Shown here: positions 45,085-53,540 of the stretch, piece after piece | Position numbering within the stretch: the stretch's first letter is position 1 | How the letters are laid out: every line of letters starts with the position of its first letter | Assembly (NCBI RefSeq): GCF_004766125.1 | Contig: NZ_SJSA01000001.1 | Location: forward strand, 124,001 to 188,000 | Direction of reading: 5' to 3' | Length of the DNA stretch: 64,000 bases | From: Duncaniella freteri | GTDB taxonomy: Bacteria > Bacteroidota > Bacteroidia > Bacteroidales > Muribaculaceae | The notes under the pieces: generated by a model | The model's input: the letters and a program-made list of their open reading frames with translations, nothing else | What the model was told of the DNA's origin: nothing | Databases searched by the model: none | Position numbers and translations under genes: made by a program

Positions 45085-46600
45085 GATGCCCTCCTATCAG
45101 TCGGTTACGTGTTCGCTGAGTGGCTCCATCGGCAAAATTCAAACCTTTTAATATCGAATTTTTACCGAACGACTTCTTGATGTTGAGAATCGTCTCCTGT
45201 AGGCGTCTTTCCTTGCGTAACATGGACTCCTCTATCTCTGCTCGGACACGCAATGCCTCGTAATCAGTAAATAGGTCAAGCTGAACCGGCTTCCTATGTG
45301 ACATTACATCTGACTCATGTATGACATGATTGACTGAAAGCGTGATACGGCGAATCAGCAAGACAGGGTTTACCGTCCGGTCAAACAGCTCGACAACCGC
45401 ATCAGATATAATACGTGACGACGAAGTGAACCGCTTGAGATTGGCTGTGCCATGTGCATGAGCAGGCACCATCCTGCCATAATGGTCTACCGATATCTTG
45501 CCATGATATTGCGAAGATATCTCAGGGTCAGACAATGACTCCACGTCATATCCCACCTCAAGAATCAGCTGGTCAGCAACAAGACTCTTCTCAAGCAGAT
45601 CGAGTGCGACACCGTCAGCCATCTCCTGCACCACCACACGCGCCTTTTCAAATGTATATGCACAGGAAAGGACCTGACCGCTGCACATCGAGTGCGACTC
45701 CGGACGATATGCTTTTACAAGATCCATAGTCACAGGCTCCCATCCCCAGGCATGGTCAATCAACAGTTCGGCATTGACTCCGAAAAGCTTATACAGAAGA
45801 GCCTCATTGTTAATGGAACAGCGTGCAATATCACCCATGGTACGGATACCATAAGGCACAAGTCGTTTCAATATGCCGCGCCCCACCCGCCAAAAATCAG
45901 TCAACGGCTCATGCTCCCAAAGTTGGCGGCGATAGCTCGCCTCATCAAGCTCAGCTATCCGCATCCCATCCTTGTCAGGACTCATCTTTTTCGCCACAAT
46001 ATCCATCGCTACCTTACAGAGATACAGATTTGTCCCGATACCGGCTGTCGCAGTGATACCAGTCTCACGCAGCACATCCAATATGATATTTCTGGCGAGC
46101 TCATGGGCAGAAAGCTTGTAGGAGCCAAGATAGGATGTCGCATCAATGAAAACCTCATCAATAGAATATACATGGATATCTTCAGGTGCTATATATCGTA
46201 GATACACCCTATAGACACGTGTGCTGTACTCGATATAATAAGCCATTCTGGGCTTTGCTATGAGGTAACCCACTTCCAGGGATGAATCCGAATCAAGCTC
46301 ATGCTTGAAATGAGATATCCTGGTAAGACTCCGCAAAGGGGACGACCACCGTCGCTGATTATTGACATCGCGCAGACGCTGCTCCACTTCAAACAGGCGC
46401 GGTCTTCCACCAAGCCCATAGGACTTAAGTGATGGCGACACAGCCAGGCAGATGGTCTTTTCGGTGCGGCTCGCATCAGCCACAACCATATTGGTGTCGA
46501 GAGGGTCAAGCCCCCTTTCGACACACTCCACCGAAGCATAGAACGACTTCAGGTCAATGGCTATATACTGTCGCTGCTGCTCCATCTCATTAACTATCAA
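45077..46600 (-). CDS. Y-family translesion DNA polymerase (DinB/UmuC-like)
   Basis: A 507-residue error-prone polymerase of the kind that copies past damaged bases. The palm motif is YIAIDLKSFYASVECVERGL near the N-terminus and the second catalytic site is YSIDEVFIDATSY. GITATAGIGTNLYLCKVAMD is the usual following motif. QLDLF near residue 440 is a good beta-clamp binding peptide, and the tail KKSFGKNSILKGLNF with RNRLIGGHHE is the signature of the YolD-partnered group. ATG 46585 (MEQQRQ) may be the true start. It overlaps mtgA by 4 bases upstream and the YolD-like gene downstream, forming a three-gene operon. Confidence 0.9.
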   Translation of the reverse strand: MIVNEMEQQRQYIAIDLKSFYASVECVERGLDPLDTNMVVADASRTEKTICLAVSPSLKSYGLGGRPRLFEVEQRLRDVNNQRRWSSPLRSLTRISHFKHELDSDSSLEVGYLIAKPRMAYYIEYSTRVYRVYLRYIAPEDIHVYSIDEVFIDATSYLGSYKLSAHELARNIILDVLRETGITATAGIGTNLYLCKVAMDIVAKKMSPDKDGMRIAELDEASYRRQLWEHEPLTDFWRVGRGILKRLVPYGIRTMGDIARCSINNEALLYKLFGVNAELLIDHAWGWEPVTMDLVKAYRPESHSMCSGQVLSCAYTFEKARVVVQEMADGVALDLLEKSLVADQLILEVGYDVESLSDPEISSQYHGKISVDHYGRMVPAHAHGTANLKRFTSSSRIISDAVVELFDRTVNPVLLIRRITLSVNHVIHESDVMSHRKPVQLDLFTDYEALRVRAEIEESMLRKERRLQETILNIKKSFGKNSILKGLNFADGATQRTRNRLIGGHHE

Positions 46601-47265
46601 ATATATTTGCTTATTGTACGGACCCGGCGTTGTATGTATCTCGAAGGGTTAGCTGGATCAAACCTTAGAGGAGCAGGAAGGCTCACAGCTATAAGTATGC
46701 TCTGACGCTTGGATAACTTGGAAGCGGATGTATTGAAATAATAACGTGCAGCCGCCTCTACACCGTATATACCAGCACCCATCTCTATACTGTTGAGATA
46801 CACCTCCATAATACGGTCCTTAGACCAGAAAAGCTCTATAAGAACTGTAAAATATGCTTCAAGCCCCTTGCGCAACCAACTGTGACCCGGCCATAGGAAC
46901 ACATTTTTAGCTGTCTGTTGAGATATTGTGCTCGCACCCCTCTGCCGTTTACCATTACGGTTTTCATCAATCGCCTTCCTGATCTCCTTGAAATCAAATC
47001 CGGAATGACTGTAGAAATTGGCATCCTCCGAGGCAACTACAGCCTTTGACATCCATGGAGAGATGTCATCACCGCTCACCCAGTGATGATGCCAGTGACG
47101 TTCACGCTCCATCTGCCTCTCGGTACCTTCAGGACTCAAAGCCCTTATCACCATAAGCGGTGTCACAAAAACCGGGACATAACGGAATACCACCACCGAT
47201 AACACTGTGCTGCCAAAGAAGAATATCATCAGCCATATCACGAACTTGCGGACCCTTTTTATCAT
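46597..47265 (-). CDS. mtgA: Monofunctional biosynthetic peptidoglycan transglycosylase
   Basis: A 222-residue GT51 enzyme that polymerises lipid II glycan strands. An N-terminal membrane anchor (about 8-30) leads to the GT51 motifs: VVASEDANFYSHSGFD with the catalytic Glu, the GASTISQQTAKNVFLW motif, the second catalytic region KDRIMEVYLNSIEMG and GIYGVEAAARYYF. There is no transpeptidase domain. It is first in the operon with the Y-family polymerase and YolD-like gene, an odd partnership. Confidence 0.92.
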   Translation of the reverse strand: MIKRVRKFVIWLMIFFFGSTVLSVVVFRYVPVFVTPLMVIRALSPEGTERQMERERHWHHHWVSGDDISPWMSKAVVASEDANFYSHSGFDFKEIRKAIDENRNGKRQRGASTISQQTAKNVFLWPGHSWLRKGLEAYFTVLIELFWSKDRIMEVYLNSIEMGAGIYGVEAAARYYFNTSASKLSKRQSILIAVSLPAPLRFDPANPSRYIQRRVRTISKYI

Positions 47266-47393
47266 AGCAATCTACTTTATAACCACCGTGATACAACTGT
47301 ACATCAATATATAAAACATGCAACAGAAACATACATTGGAACGAGACTTATTTTCTGAACACTACTGCACAGTCACAAGTATCCGGTTTTATA

Positions 47394-47401
47394 CAAAATT
47401 A
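47394..47401 (-). promoter_or_regulatory. Putative -7 box for the mtgA operon
   Basis: TAATTTTG on the minus strand, about 130 bases before the mtgA start; a TTG lies roughly 20 bases further upstream. Confidence 0.4.
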
Positions 47402-47751
47402 CTTTTTTCCGATGATTCATACAAGCGACAACAAACCTTTTTCATCTGGTCCGGAACATCTCACTCCCGCAAAACGCTGTCAAATAAAGTCCTATAGAAT
47501 GTTAAACTTAAAAAATATGAGAAAAACAGGAGCTACATTACATATTTTCTCAATTATTATTGCGATATTTGCGAGCATCAATTCATCAACATTATACCAC
47601 ATACCACCTACACATAGATATGACACGAGAAAAGCAGATATCAGCCACCGTTTCGCTGACAAGCTATGTGTCAGACTTATACCGGATTGACAATATAAAT
47701 ATAAGACTATTGTACCTTAAATTACGAACCAATTTCACAAAAACATTGACT
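47402..47751. other. Intergenic region with a doubtful small ORF
   Basis: An ATG at 47517 opens a 57-codon frame to 47690 with a hydrophobic N-terminus (LHIFSIIIAIFASINSS) that could be a signal or anchor, but codon use and the tail give little support. Nothing else is recognised. Confidence 0.3.
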
Positions 47752-47940
47752 ATGGAACACAAAGGCAAAACGTTCGTATCCGTTTTGATTATTATATCAT
47801 TCTTTTTCAGCTTTATATTCTGCTTCGACTCACCCAACATATTCACCAACATTATGCTCATAGGAGCTGATATCCTGTTTTGGGGAGGACTGCTTTGGCT
47901 ATTATGGTGGGAAGGAGGCAAAAACAACTCTTCAAATTAA
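47752..47940 (+). CDS. Small two-helix membrane protein, unknown
   Basis: The frame is open from 47560, but the convincing protein starts at ATG 47752 (MEHKGKTFVSVLIIISFFFS). The 62 residues hold two hydrophobic helices, about 7-25 and 33-54, ending in a Trp-rich segment (FWGGLLWLLWW) and a short polar tail. It lies 70 bases before fmt. I do not recognise a family. Confidence 0.4.
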   Translation: MEHKGKTFVSVLIIISFFFSFIFCFDSPNIFTNIMLIGADILFWGGLLWLLWWEGGKNNSSN

Positions 47941-48010
47941 GCATAAACCTCAGAAGTTGCAGGAGTGACCGGGTTTTATTAATTTTGCCTGATAAAACAA
48001 CTGCTGCAAA

Positions 48011-48973
48011 ATGACAAAGAAAGATCTCCGCATTGTGTTTCTCGGCACTCCAGAGTTTGCCGTGGAAAGCCTTGAGGCTATTATAAATAACGGTTACAAC
48101 GTTGTCGGCGTCGTGACAATGCCTGACAAACCAGCAGGCAGAGGACATAAGATGTACCAGTCTCCGGTAAAGGAATGCGCCATCAAGCACGGAATCAAGG
48201 TGATGCAACCTGTAAGACTAAAGGATCAGGTCTTCATTGACGAACTGCAAGCCCTGAAAGCCGACCTGTTTGTTGTGATAGCTTTCCGCATGCTTCCGGA
48301 AATAGTATGGTCCATGCCTCCGATGGGGACTTTCAACCTTCACGCGTCCCTCCTCCCTCGCTACAGAGGAGCCGCACCTATCAACAGGGCTGTAATGAAT
48401 GGGGACACAGAGACCGGCGTCACCACGTTCTTCCTGAAACACGAAATCGACACCGGCGACATAATCCAACAAGAACGCGTAGACATATTTCCGACCGACA
48501 ATGTTGGTGACGTACACGACCGTCTGATGCATCTTGGCGCACGGCTCACAGTCGAGACCATCGATGCCATTGTGTCAGGCACACTCACCACCATACCACA
48601 GGACCAACTCACAGGCGACACCGAACCGACTCCGGCACCCAAAATATTCAAAGAGGACTGCGAGATCCATTGGAACGAACCAGCCGAGAAGATTCATAAC
48701 CATGTGAGAGGACTCTCCCCTTACCCGGCTGCATGGAGCACTCTCATCTCAGACAGCAAAGAGGTCGGCGCAATAAAGATTTTCGAGACTCAGATACTGA
48801 ACGGCTCTGCCCCATCCTCTCCCGGAGAAATATCCATCGATGGGGACAGGCTCACAGTGGGAACCGGCACATGCAAAATAGAGATATTATCACTCCAGGC
48901 TCCCGGCAAACGACGCGTGACAACAGCCGAATACCTACGTGGAGCACACCTGTCCGACCCAAAATTCAAATAA
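48011..48973 (+). CDS. fmt: Methionyl-tRNA formyltransferase
   Basis: Fmt formylates initiator Met-tRNA using 10-formyl-tetrahydrofolate. The 320-residue length is normal. The N-terminal RIVFLGTPEFAVESLEAI is followed by the catalytic Asn-His motif FNLHASLLPRYRGAAPINRA and the Asp in LKHEIDTGDII; a C-terminal OB-fold-like domain (about 210-320) binds the tRNA. It appears monocistronic, with a hairpin terminator behind it. Confidence 0.95.
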   Translation: MTKKDLRIVFLGTPEFAVESLEAIINNGYNVVGVVTMPDKPAGRGHKMYQSPVKECAIKHGIKVMQPVRLKDQVFIDELQALKADLFVVIAFRMLPEIVWSMPPMGTFNLHASLLPRYRGAAPINRAVMNGDTETGVTTFFLKHEIDTGDIIQQERVDIFPTDNVGDVHDRLMHLGARLTVETIDAIVSGTLTTIPQDQLTGDTEPTPAPKIFKEDCEIHWNEPAEKIHNHVRGLSPYPAAWSTLISDSKEVGAIKIFETQILNGSAPSSPGEISIDGDRLTVGTGTCKIEILSLQAPGKRRVTTAEYLRGAHLSDPKFK

Positions 48974-49037
48974 TCAAGAATATCCGACATCGACCTGCGA
49001 CGATAATATCGCCAACACCATAACCACCATATCAAGC

Positions 49038-49083
49038 GCGCCATAATCATCATACATATCCGATGATTATGGCGCATATATTT
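49038..49083 (+). terminator. Terminator of fmt
   Basis: GCGCCATAATCATC (49038-49051) pairs exactly with 49062-49075 around a 10-base loop, followed by ATATATTTT. Confidence 0.7.
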
Positions 49084-49099
49084 TGTGCGGTATATATAC

Positions 49100-49160
49100 A
49101 AAAAAATTATCCGTCATCCCGACGAATAATCTTCTTACCTTAAATCTAATACCATGAAAA
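49100..49160 (-). ncRNA. Putative small RNA with six-codon ORF (MVLDLR), copy B
   Basis: This is the second copy of the unit at 34808-34873, on the opposite strand. The minus strand reads ATG GTA TTA GAT TTA AGG TAA (49155 down to 49135), the same MVLDLR peptide with the same codons. It ends in a terminator: a 10-base stem, arms 49121-49130 and 49106-49115, loop 49116-49120, then six T. It runs toward the 3' end of fmt and stops just short of the fmt terminator. The near-identity of two intergenic copies 14 kb apart, each with promoter and terminator, argues for a functional RNA family. Confidence 0.6.
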
Positions 49161-49167
49161 ACTGATG

Positions 49168-49198
49168 CAAAGTTAGGGAGAGTTTTACAAACTACAAA
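49168..49198 (-). promoter_or_regulatory. Promoter of small-RNA unit, copy B
   Basis: On the minus strand TTTG (49195-49198), a 19-base spacer and TAACTTTG (49168-49175): the same -7 octamer as copy A. Confidence 0.65.
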
Positions 49199-49301
49199 TT
49201 TTTATATCTAAAAGCAGCGTTGCGTTAACCTTATTTAACCATAAATATACAAATACTTAAAATTTTATTATGAAGATATAGGATATCTGCTAAAATTTGC
49301 T

Positions 49302-49309
49302 TACATTTG
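49302..49309 (+). promoter_or_regulatory. Putative -7 box for the zinc-binding lipoprotein gene
   Basis: TACATTTG, about 79 bases before the start codon. No exact -33 box; no clear Zur-type dyad was recognised. Confidence 0.35.
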
Positions 49310-49387
49310 CAAAAAATTTACAACACACGATCAACAATATTCTCTCCAATTGGTAATAATATATAACCCCTCCTCAAAGCAGTCCAA

Positions 49388-50296
49388 ATGAAATCCCATA
49401 ATTACATATTCTCATTGATAATAGCGATAATAACAGCAGCATGGATCGCCACAGGATGTGCCGGCGGACCTGCTGAACAACGCATTGTCACTGTAAGCAT
49501 AGAGCCACAGCGTTATATGCTTGAACAGATCACAGGAGACCGTGTGCAGGTGAGAAGCCTCCTTACCGAAGGCGCAAACCCTGAGACATACGATCCGTCC
49601 GTGACACATATGTTCAATCTTGGCAACTCACTCGGATACCTTAGGATAGGTAATATCGGATTTGAGGCGGCTATAATCGACAAGATAAGCGAGGCAAATC
49701 CCGATCTACCCATATTTGACACATCAGAAGGTGTCATCCCCATACTCGGAACCCATTCTCATGGCGGCCACAGCCATACGGTCGTGGATCCTCACACATG
49801 GTCGTCAGTCAAAAACGCCAAAATAATCGCACGCAACATGCTTGCCGCAATGGAGAAAATAGATCCGTCCAACAAGGCATATTACCGTCGAAACTATGAC
49901 AACTTCGCGGCGCGGCTCGACTCTATCGACAATGAGATAACAGCTCGACTCGCTCCACACAAGGGAGATTCTTTCATTGTATGGCATCCGTCACTAAGCT
50001 ATTTCGCACGCGATTACGGACTCAACCAGGTAGTAGTCGGAGGTTCCGAGCATAAAGAAAGCTCCATAGCCGACCTCAAGGAATCCATCGATACTGCACG
50101 CAAACGCGGAGCTTCTATATTTTTCTTCCAGAAAGATTTCGACAGCCGCCAGGTGTCAGCCATAAACTCGGAACTGGATGCCCACGAAGTCACCATCAAC
50201 CCAATGACGTATAATTGGGAGAATGAACTCCTTAAAATTGCCGATGCTATAGCTGAAGCTCCGACTGTAAGACACGAGGCATCTGCCGCACATTGA
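49388..50296 (+). CDS. znuA: Zinc/manganese ABC transporter substrate-binding lipoprotein (ZnuA-like)
   Basis: A 302-residue lipoprotein (signal to about AAWIATGCAG, Cys 24) of the cluster A-I metal-binding group. Metal ligands expected in this family are visible: His-rich loop GTHSHGGHSHTVVDPHTW, His in VWHPSLSYFARDYGL, and Asp/Glu in FFFQKDFD. The short His-rich loop points to zinc. An ATPase gene begins 6 bases downstream, but no membrane permease (ZnuB) follows in the window. The symbol is by family; manganese cannot be excluded. Confidence 0.85.
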   Translation: MKSHNYIFSLIIAIITAAWIATGCAGGPAEQRIVTVSIEPQRYMLEQITGDRVQVRSLLTEGANPETYDPSVTHMFNLGNSLGYLRIGNIGFEAAIIDKISEANPDLPIFDTSEGVIPILGTHSHGGHSHTVVDPHTWSSVKNAKIIARNMLAAMEKIDPSNKAYYRRNYDNFAARLDSIDNEITARLAPHKGDSFIVWHPSLSYFARDYGLNQVVVGGSEHKESSIADLKESIDTARKRGASIFFFQKDFDSRQVSAINSELDAHEVTINPMTYNWENELLKIADAIAEAPTVRHEASAAH

Positions 50297-50301
50297 TTAC
50301 C

Positions 50302-51013
50302 ATGACTACCATTCAGCCTGAAACCATAATATCGCTCCGCGACATATCTCAACGCTGGGACAACCGCACGGTGCTGGATAACATAAATTTCGATGTGCAT
50401 CAGGGTGATTTCATAGCTATAACAGGACCTAACGGTGGCGGAAAAAACCACACTGCTCCGCATCATACTGAAATTGCTAAAACCCACAGCAGGCACAGTC
50501 ACATATATGCACGATGGGGCACCTATAAAAAATCTTTCATTAGGCTACCTGCCACAGAAAAACATGATTGACTCACGGTTTCCCATAACCGTAGAGGAGG
50601 TAATCGCATCCGGACTGCTTGGCGACAGCATAAGAAAAGAAGATGCAAAAAAACGTATTGCCGATACCGTAAGGCTCATGGGGCTGGAACAACATACCTC
50701 AAAAAGCATCGGAGCACTCTCCGGAGGACAACAGCAACGCGCCTTACTTGGCAGAGCCATAATATCCCACCCGAGAGTGCTCGTACTTGATGAGCCGCTC
50801 AGCTATGTCGATAAAATATTTGAACAGTACATATATGACCTTGTGGCACAGCTCTCAGAATCGACCACCATACTGCTCGTGTCGCATGAGATGTCGACTA
50901 TTGCCGGGATGGCAAACCGACATCTGATAATAGACCATACACTTCACGAGTGTCATTCGTCCCATCATCACGTCCATTACGACTGTGACGATTGCCAAGC
51001 ACAATCAGAATGA
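50302..51013 (+). pseudogene. znuC: Zinc ABC transporter ATPase (ZnuC-like), frameshifted in Walker A
   Basis: The first frame runs from ATG 50302 through VLDNINFDVHQGDFIAITGP and breaks within the P-loop (GPNGGGKNHTA). Removing one A from the A6 run at 50442-50447 restores GPNGGGKTTLLRI and joins the second frame, which carries the Q loop (LGYLPQKN), signature SGGQQQRALLGRA, Walker B VLVLDEPLSY and the H loop VSHEM. The C-terminus is His/Cys rich (HECHSSHHHVHYDCDDC), probably metal binding. As read, no complete ATPase is made. An indel error in the sequence is the simplest alternative. Confidence 0.85.
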
Positions 51014-52321
51014 GAACTGACACATAGCCCCTATGCGGCGTGCCCATGCGTGATTTCCGTCAAAATTCTGCCTGCGGCCGAAATTAGCTTCTGCGCCTAC
51101 ACTTATACGCGGCGTAAAATAATAGAACACATTGGCTGCGCCATAAAGCCCATATTTATATCCGTCAGCCTCACGAGGCGCGGACGTCATATTGCGGGCC
51201 TGACCAAAAGTCACCGAAGCCATAAGCTTGTGAGAGAAATGATAACTGGCTCCTAAAAAATAGCTCCAGCTCGGCACTGTGCGAAGCCTGCCGGGAGCAT
51301 CAAGATTCTCCACAAGGTCATACTGCCCCATCAGAAAATCACCACCCACATTGGAATAGGAACGACCTATATTACCGATAGCATAAAGAGTCAATGGAGC
51401 CACAGGATTTCCCACAGCTGACAACTGTAGCCCAAAACCCATAGGAGAGTGATTGGTGCCGTTAACGAGATCCCTGTAAGGAAGCACCCGGGTTATAGCC
51501 GACAGACGAACATGCTGCTCACTTGCCCACTCATACTGCACCATGGCAGCAAGATTAGGGAATGTATTGGAACGAGATGCCACATTTTCATCAGTCTGGA
51601 TTGCCTGTTGCGGTGTCTCCACAGAAGCCGCTACGGTTATACCTGACTTCTTGAATGTATGCATCCATCTGACAAGCAGAGCTGAAAAATCCATGCTCAT
51701 GGTGGAACCGTTGGCATCGACAGTAGGTGCTATCGCCGAACCGTCAGAAAAAGTAGATGTAGCATATCCAACAGTCCAGTCATTCAAAGTTGCATAAGCC
51801 TTGCTGAGCTTGAAGTCACGCCCTTCATATCCATTGAATTTTGCCTGAATGTACAACTGATACGAGCCCACCTTAGTGTTTCTACCCAACACACGCAAAA
51901 AAAGGGATGTACCTGAAGGAGTAGTTCCGAAATGATTGCGATTAAGCGGCGTGTCACCCATAGGCACATTGTAAGGAGTGAACGCGGCTCCGGGCATCGA
52001 ATTGCCGGGATCATAATATGCCCTCATCCTGACTACTCCTCCCACACCCATTGCCATGTTTGCATCATGGCTCATAAAAAGGAAATAAGGCGCGGCAGGG
52101 TCCTGATAATTCTTGAACTGGTCATAATAGAAGTTCTCGATCATGGAACGGATGGAATCTCGCTTGAGCGTTTCGCGATCCTCACCCCCTATTACCATAA
52201 TGTGATGGTCAGCGACAAGCGAATCCCTCATCTCTTGACGCGATGACGGAGATGATGCCGAAACACCAAGAGCTGCAAGGCTGGCACCAAGCACTAAAAG
52301 CTGACGTTGTATTTGTCTCAT
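51005..52321 (-). CDS. DcaP-like outer-membrane porin
   Basis: A 438-residue outer-membrane protein with a signal peptide (to about VSASS), a short helical or coiled N-terminal part (residues about 27-70, many Arg/Asp/Glu), then alternating beta-strand pattern to a C-terminal Phe (MCQFSF), the sorting signal of beta-barrels. Segments such as GVGGVVRMRAYYD and LQLYIQAKFNGYEG-like strands (YQLYIQAKFNGYEGRDFKLS) match DcaP-family trimeric porins. The substrate is unknown. It converges with the zinc ATPase gene and overlaps its end by 9 bases. Confidence 0.72.
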   Translation of the reverse strand: MRQIQRQLLVLGASLAALGVSASSPSSRQEMRDSLVADHHIMVIGGEDRETLKRDSIRSMIENFYYDQFKNYQDPAAPYFLFMSHDANMAMGVGGVVRMRAYYDPGNSMPGAAFTPYNVPMGDTPLNRNHFGTTPSGTSLFLRVLGRNTKVGSYQLYIQAKFNGYEGRDFKLSKAYATLNDWTVGYATSTFSDGSAIAPTVDANGSTMSMDFSALLVRWMHTFKKSGITVAASVETPQQAIQTDENVASRSNTFPNLAAMVQYEWASEQHVRLSAITRVLPYRDLVNGTNHSPMGFGLQLSAVGNPVAPLTLYAIGNIGRSYSNVGGDFLMGQYDLVENLDAPGRLRTVPSWSYFLGASYHFSHKLMASVTFGQARNMTSAPREADGYKYGLYGAANVFYYFTPRISVGAEANFGRRQNFDGNHAWARRIGAMCQFSF

Positions 52322-52468
52322 AATGTCAGGATTTTTAAATTATTTTCAAAAGTTTTTATGAAATAGCAACAACCGGAACTGAAAAAATGTTGTCACTCAT
52401 TTAATTTTTGTAAAAAAATCTGTTGAAAACGTGTAACATTTCACATGATCATCCGTCTATATAATAGA

Positions 52469-52978
52469 ATGAACCGAAAAGAGTTTGAAGCGATAGCACC
52501 TTCAATAAGGGAAAGCATCATCAGAATGACCCGCAGGCTTGCTCCTGACAACACCGATACGGGTTTTCCTGACGATGTGGCTCAGGACACCCTTTTAAAG
52601 CTTTGGACCCAACGCGACCGTCTGGATTCATACCGAAGCATAGAGGCACTCGCCATGACAATCGCACGCAACCGTGCGATAGATCTGCTGAGAAGTGAAA
52701 AGAGCGGATATCACGTGAGCCTCGACGACTATGACTCCCCCGACAGCGGCCCATCCCCAGATGAATCGCTCGAAGCCACCGAGGCCGAGAACCGACTCAC
52801 ACATATAATGGCATCTCTTCCGTCAGCCCAACAAGCCCTCATAAGGATGAGGCACATCGAAGAGATGGATATAGATGACATCGCAAATGTAACAGGCTCG
52901 ACACCTGGGGCAATCAGAGTTGCACTATCTCGCGCACGAAATCACATAAAAGAATTATTTTTACAACAGGATATCTGA
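52469..52978 (+). CDS. ECF-type RNA polymerase sigma factor
   Basis: A 169-residue sigma-70 family protein with region 2 (FPDDVAQDTLLKLWTQRDRL, AMTIARNRAIDLLRSEK) and region 4 (LPSAQQALIRMRHIEEMDID and GSTPGAIRVALSRARNHIKE). I prefer ATG 52469 (MNRKEFEAI) over the upstream in-frame ATG at 52445 since region 2 normally begins within 20 residues. It heads a three-gene set with a single-pass membrane protein and a periplasmic protein, the standard arrangement of an ECF sigma with its anti-sigma. Confidence 0.9.
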   Translation: MNRKEFEAIAPSIRESIIRMTRRLAPDNTDTGFPDDVAQDTLLKLWTQRDRLDSYRSIEALAMTIARNRAIDLLRSEKSGYHVSLDDYDSPDSGPSPDESLEATEAENRLTHIMASLPSAQQALIRMRHIEEMDIDDIANVTGSTPGAIRVALSRARNHIKELFLQQDI

Positions 52979-52984
52979 CAAAAC

Positions 52985-53533
52985 ATGAACAACATAACTG
53001 ACAATAACTATAACGAGTGGGTTGACCGCTTCCTCAATGCCGAGACAAGCATGGATGAAGAGCGCGCACTATATGCCTACTTCTCACAGCGGCACCTGCC
53101 GCCGGAAGCGGAGAAGTACCGGCGCATGTTCGGATGGTACGACTCGATACGTCAATCTGACAATAAGGAGACCAACCGTAAATCATATAATCCACCCATC
53201 CGCGTCCTTCCACTCAAACTATGGCAATGGGCAGGAGCTGCCGCCGTCATCGCCATTCTTATCACAGTCGGTCTCAGCATGCGATCACACCGATACGATG
53301 ATGCCTATGCCTACTCCGGCAGCTACATAATACGGGACGGAGAAAAGATCACCGACCTTGAAATAGTACTTCCGGAAATAGAATTGGCAGAACGTAAAAT
53401 CGAGATGCGTCTGGCATCATTCAACAACGAATTCGACAGCTTCGACGAACGGTTCAACACATCTATGACATCCGATCTTGACATGGACAACCCCAATGTG
53501 CGCAACATCGTAGAAACAACCCTAAAATATTGA
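52985..53533 (+). CDS. Single-pass membrane protein, putative anti-sigma factor
   Basis: This 182-residue protein has a cytoplasmic-like N-terminal region (1-78) with helices (NEWVDRFLNAETSMDEERAL), one membrane helix (about 80-99, WQWAGAAAVIAILITVGLSM), and an acidic periplasmic tail. It begins 7 bases after the sigma stop. Topology and position are those of anti-sigma factors of ECF sigma in Bacteroidota, although no FecR domain or zinc motif is visible. Confidence 0.65.
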   Translation: MNNITDNNYNEWVDRFLNAETSMDEERALYAYFSQRHLPPEAEKYRRMFGWYDSIRQSDNKETNRKSYNPPIRVLPLKLWQWAGAAAVIAILITVGLSMRSHRYDDAYAYSGSYIIRDGEKITDLEIVLPEIELAERKIEMRLASFNNEFDSFDERFNTSMTSDLDMDNPNVRNIVETTLKY

Positions 53534-53540
53534 CCTCACC

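Noticed and set aside
47412..47690. 92-codon frame upstream of the small membrane protein as a gene
   Set aside because: The first third has no protein character and overlaps the mtgA promoter region; at most the last 57 codons could be real.
49130..49165. Plus-strand reading of the repeat as a gene start (ATG AAA AAC)
   Set aside because: It ends at once (M-K-N-stop in copy B), while the minus strand has promoter, ORF and terminator in order.
50440..50450. A-AAA-AAC slippery heptamer in the zinc ATPase as a programmed -1 frameshift
   Set aside because: The heptamer is in the right phase for -1 slippage, but the downstream frame needs +1 (loss of one A); a -1 shift leads to the wrong frame.
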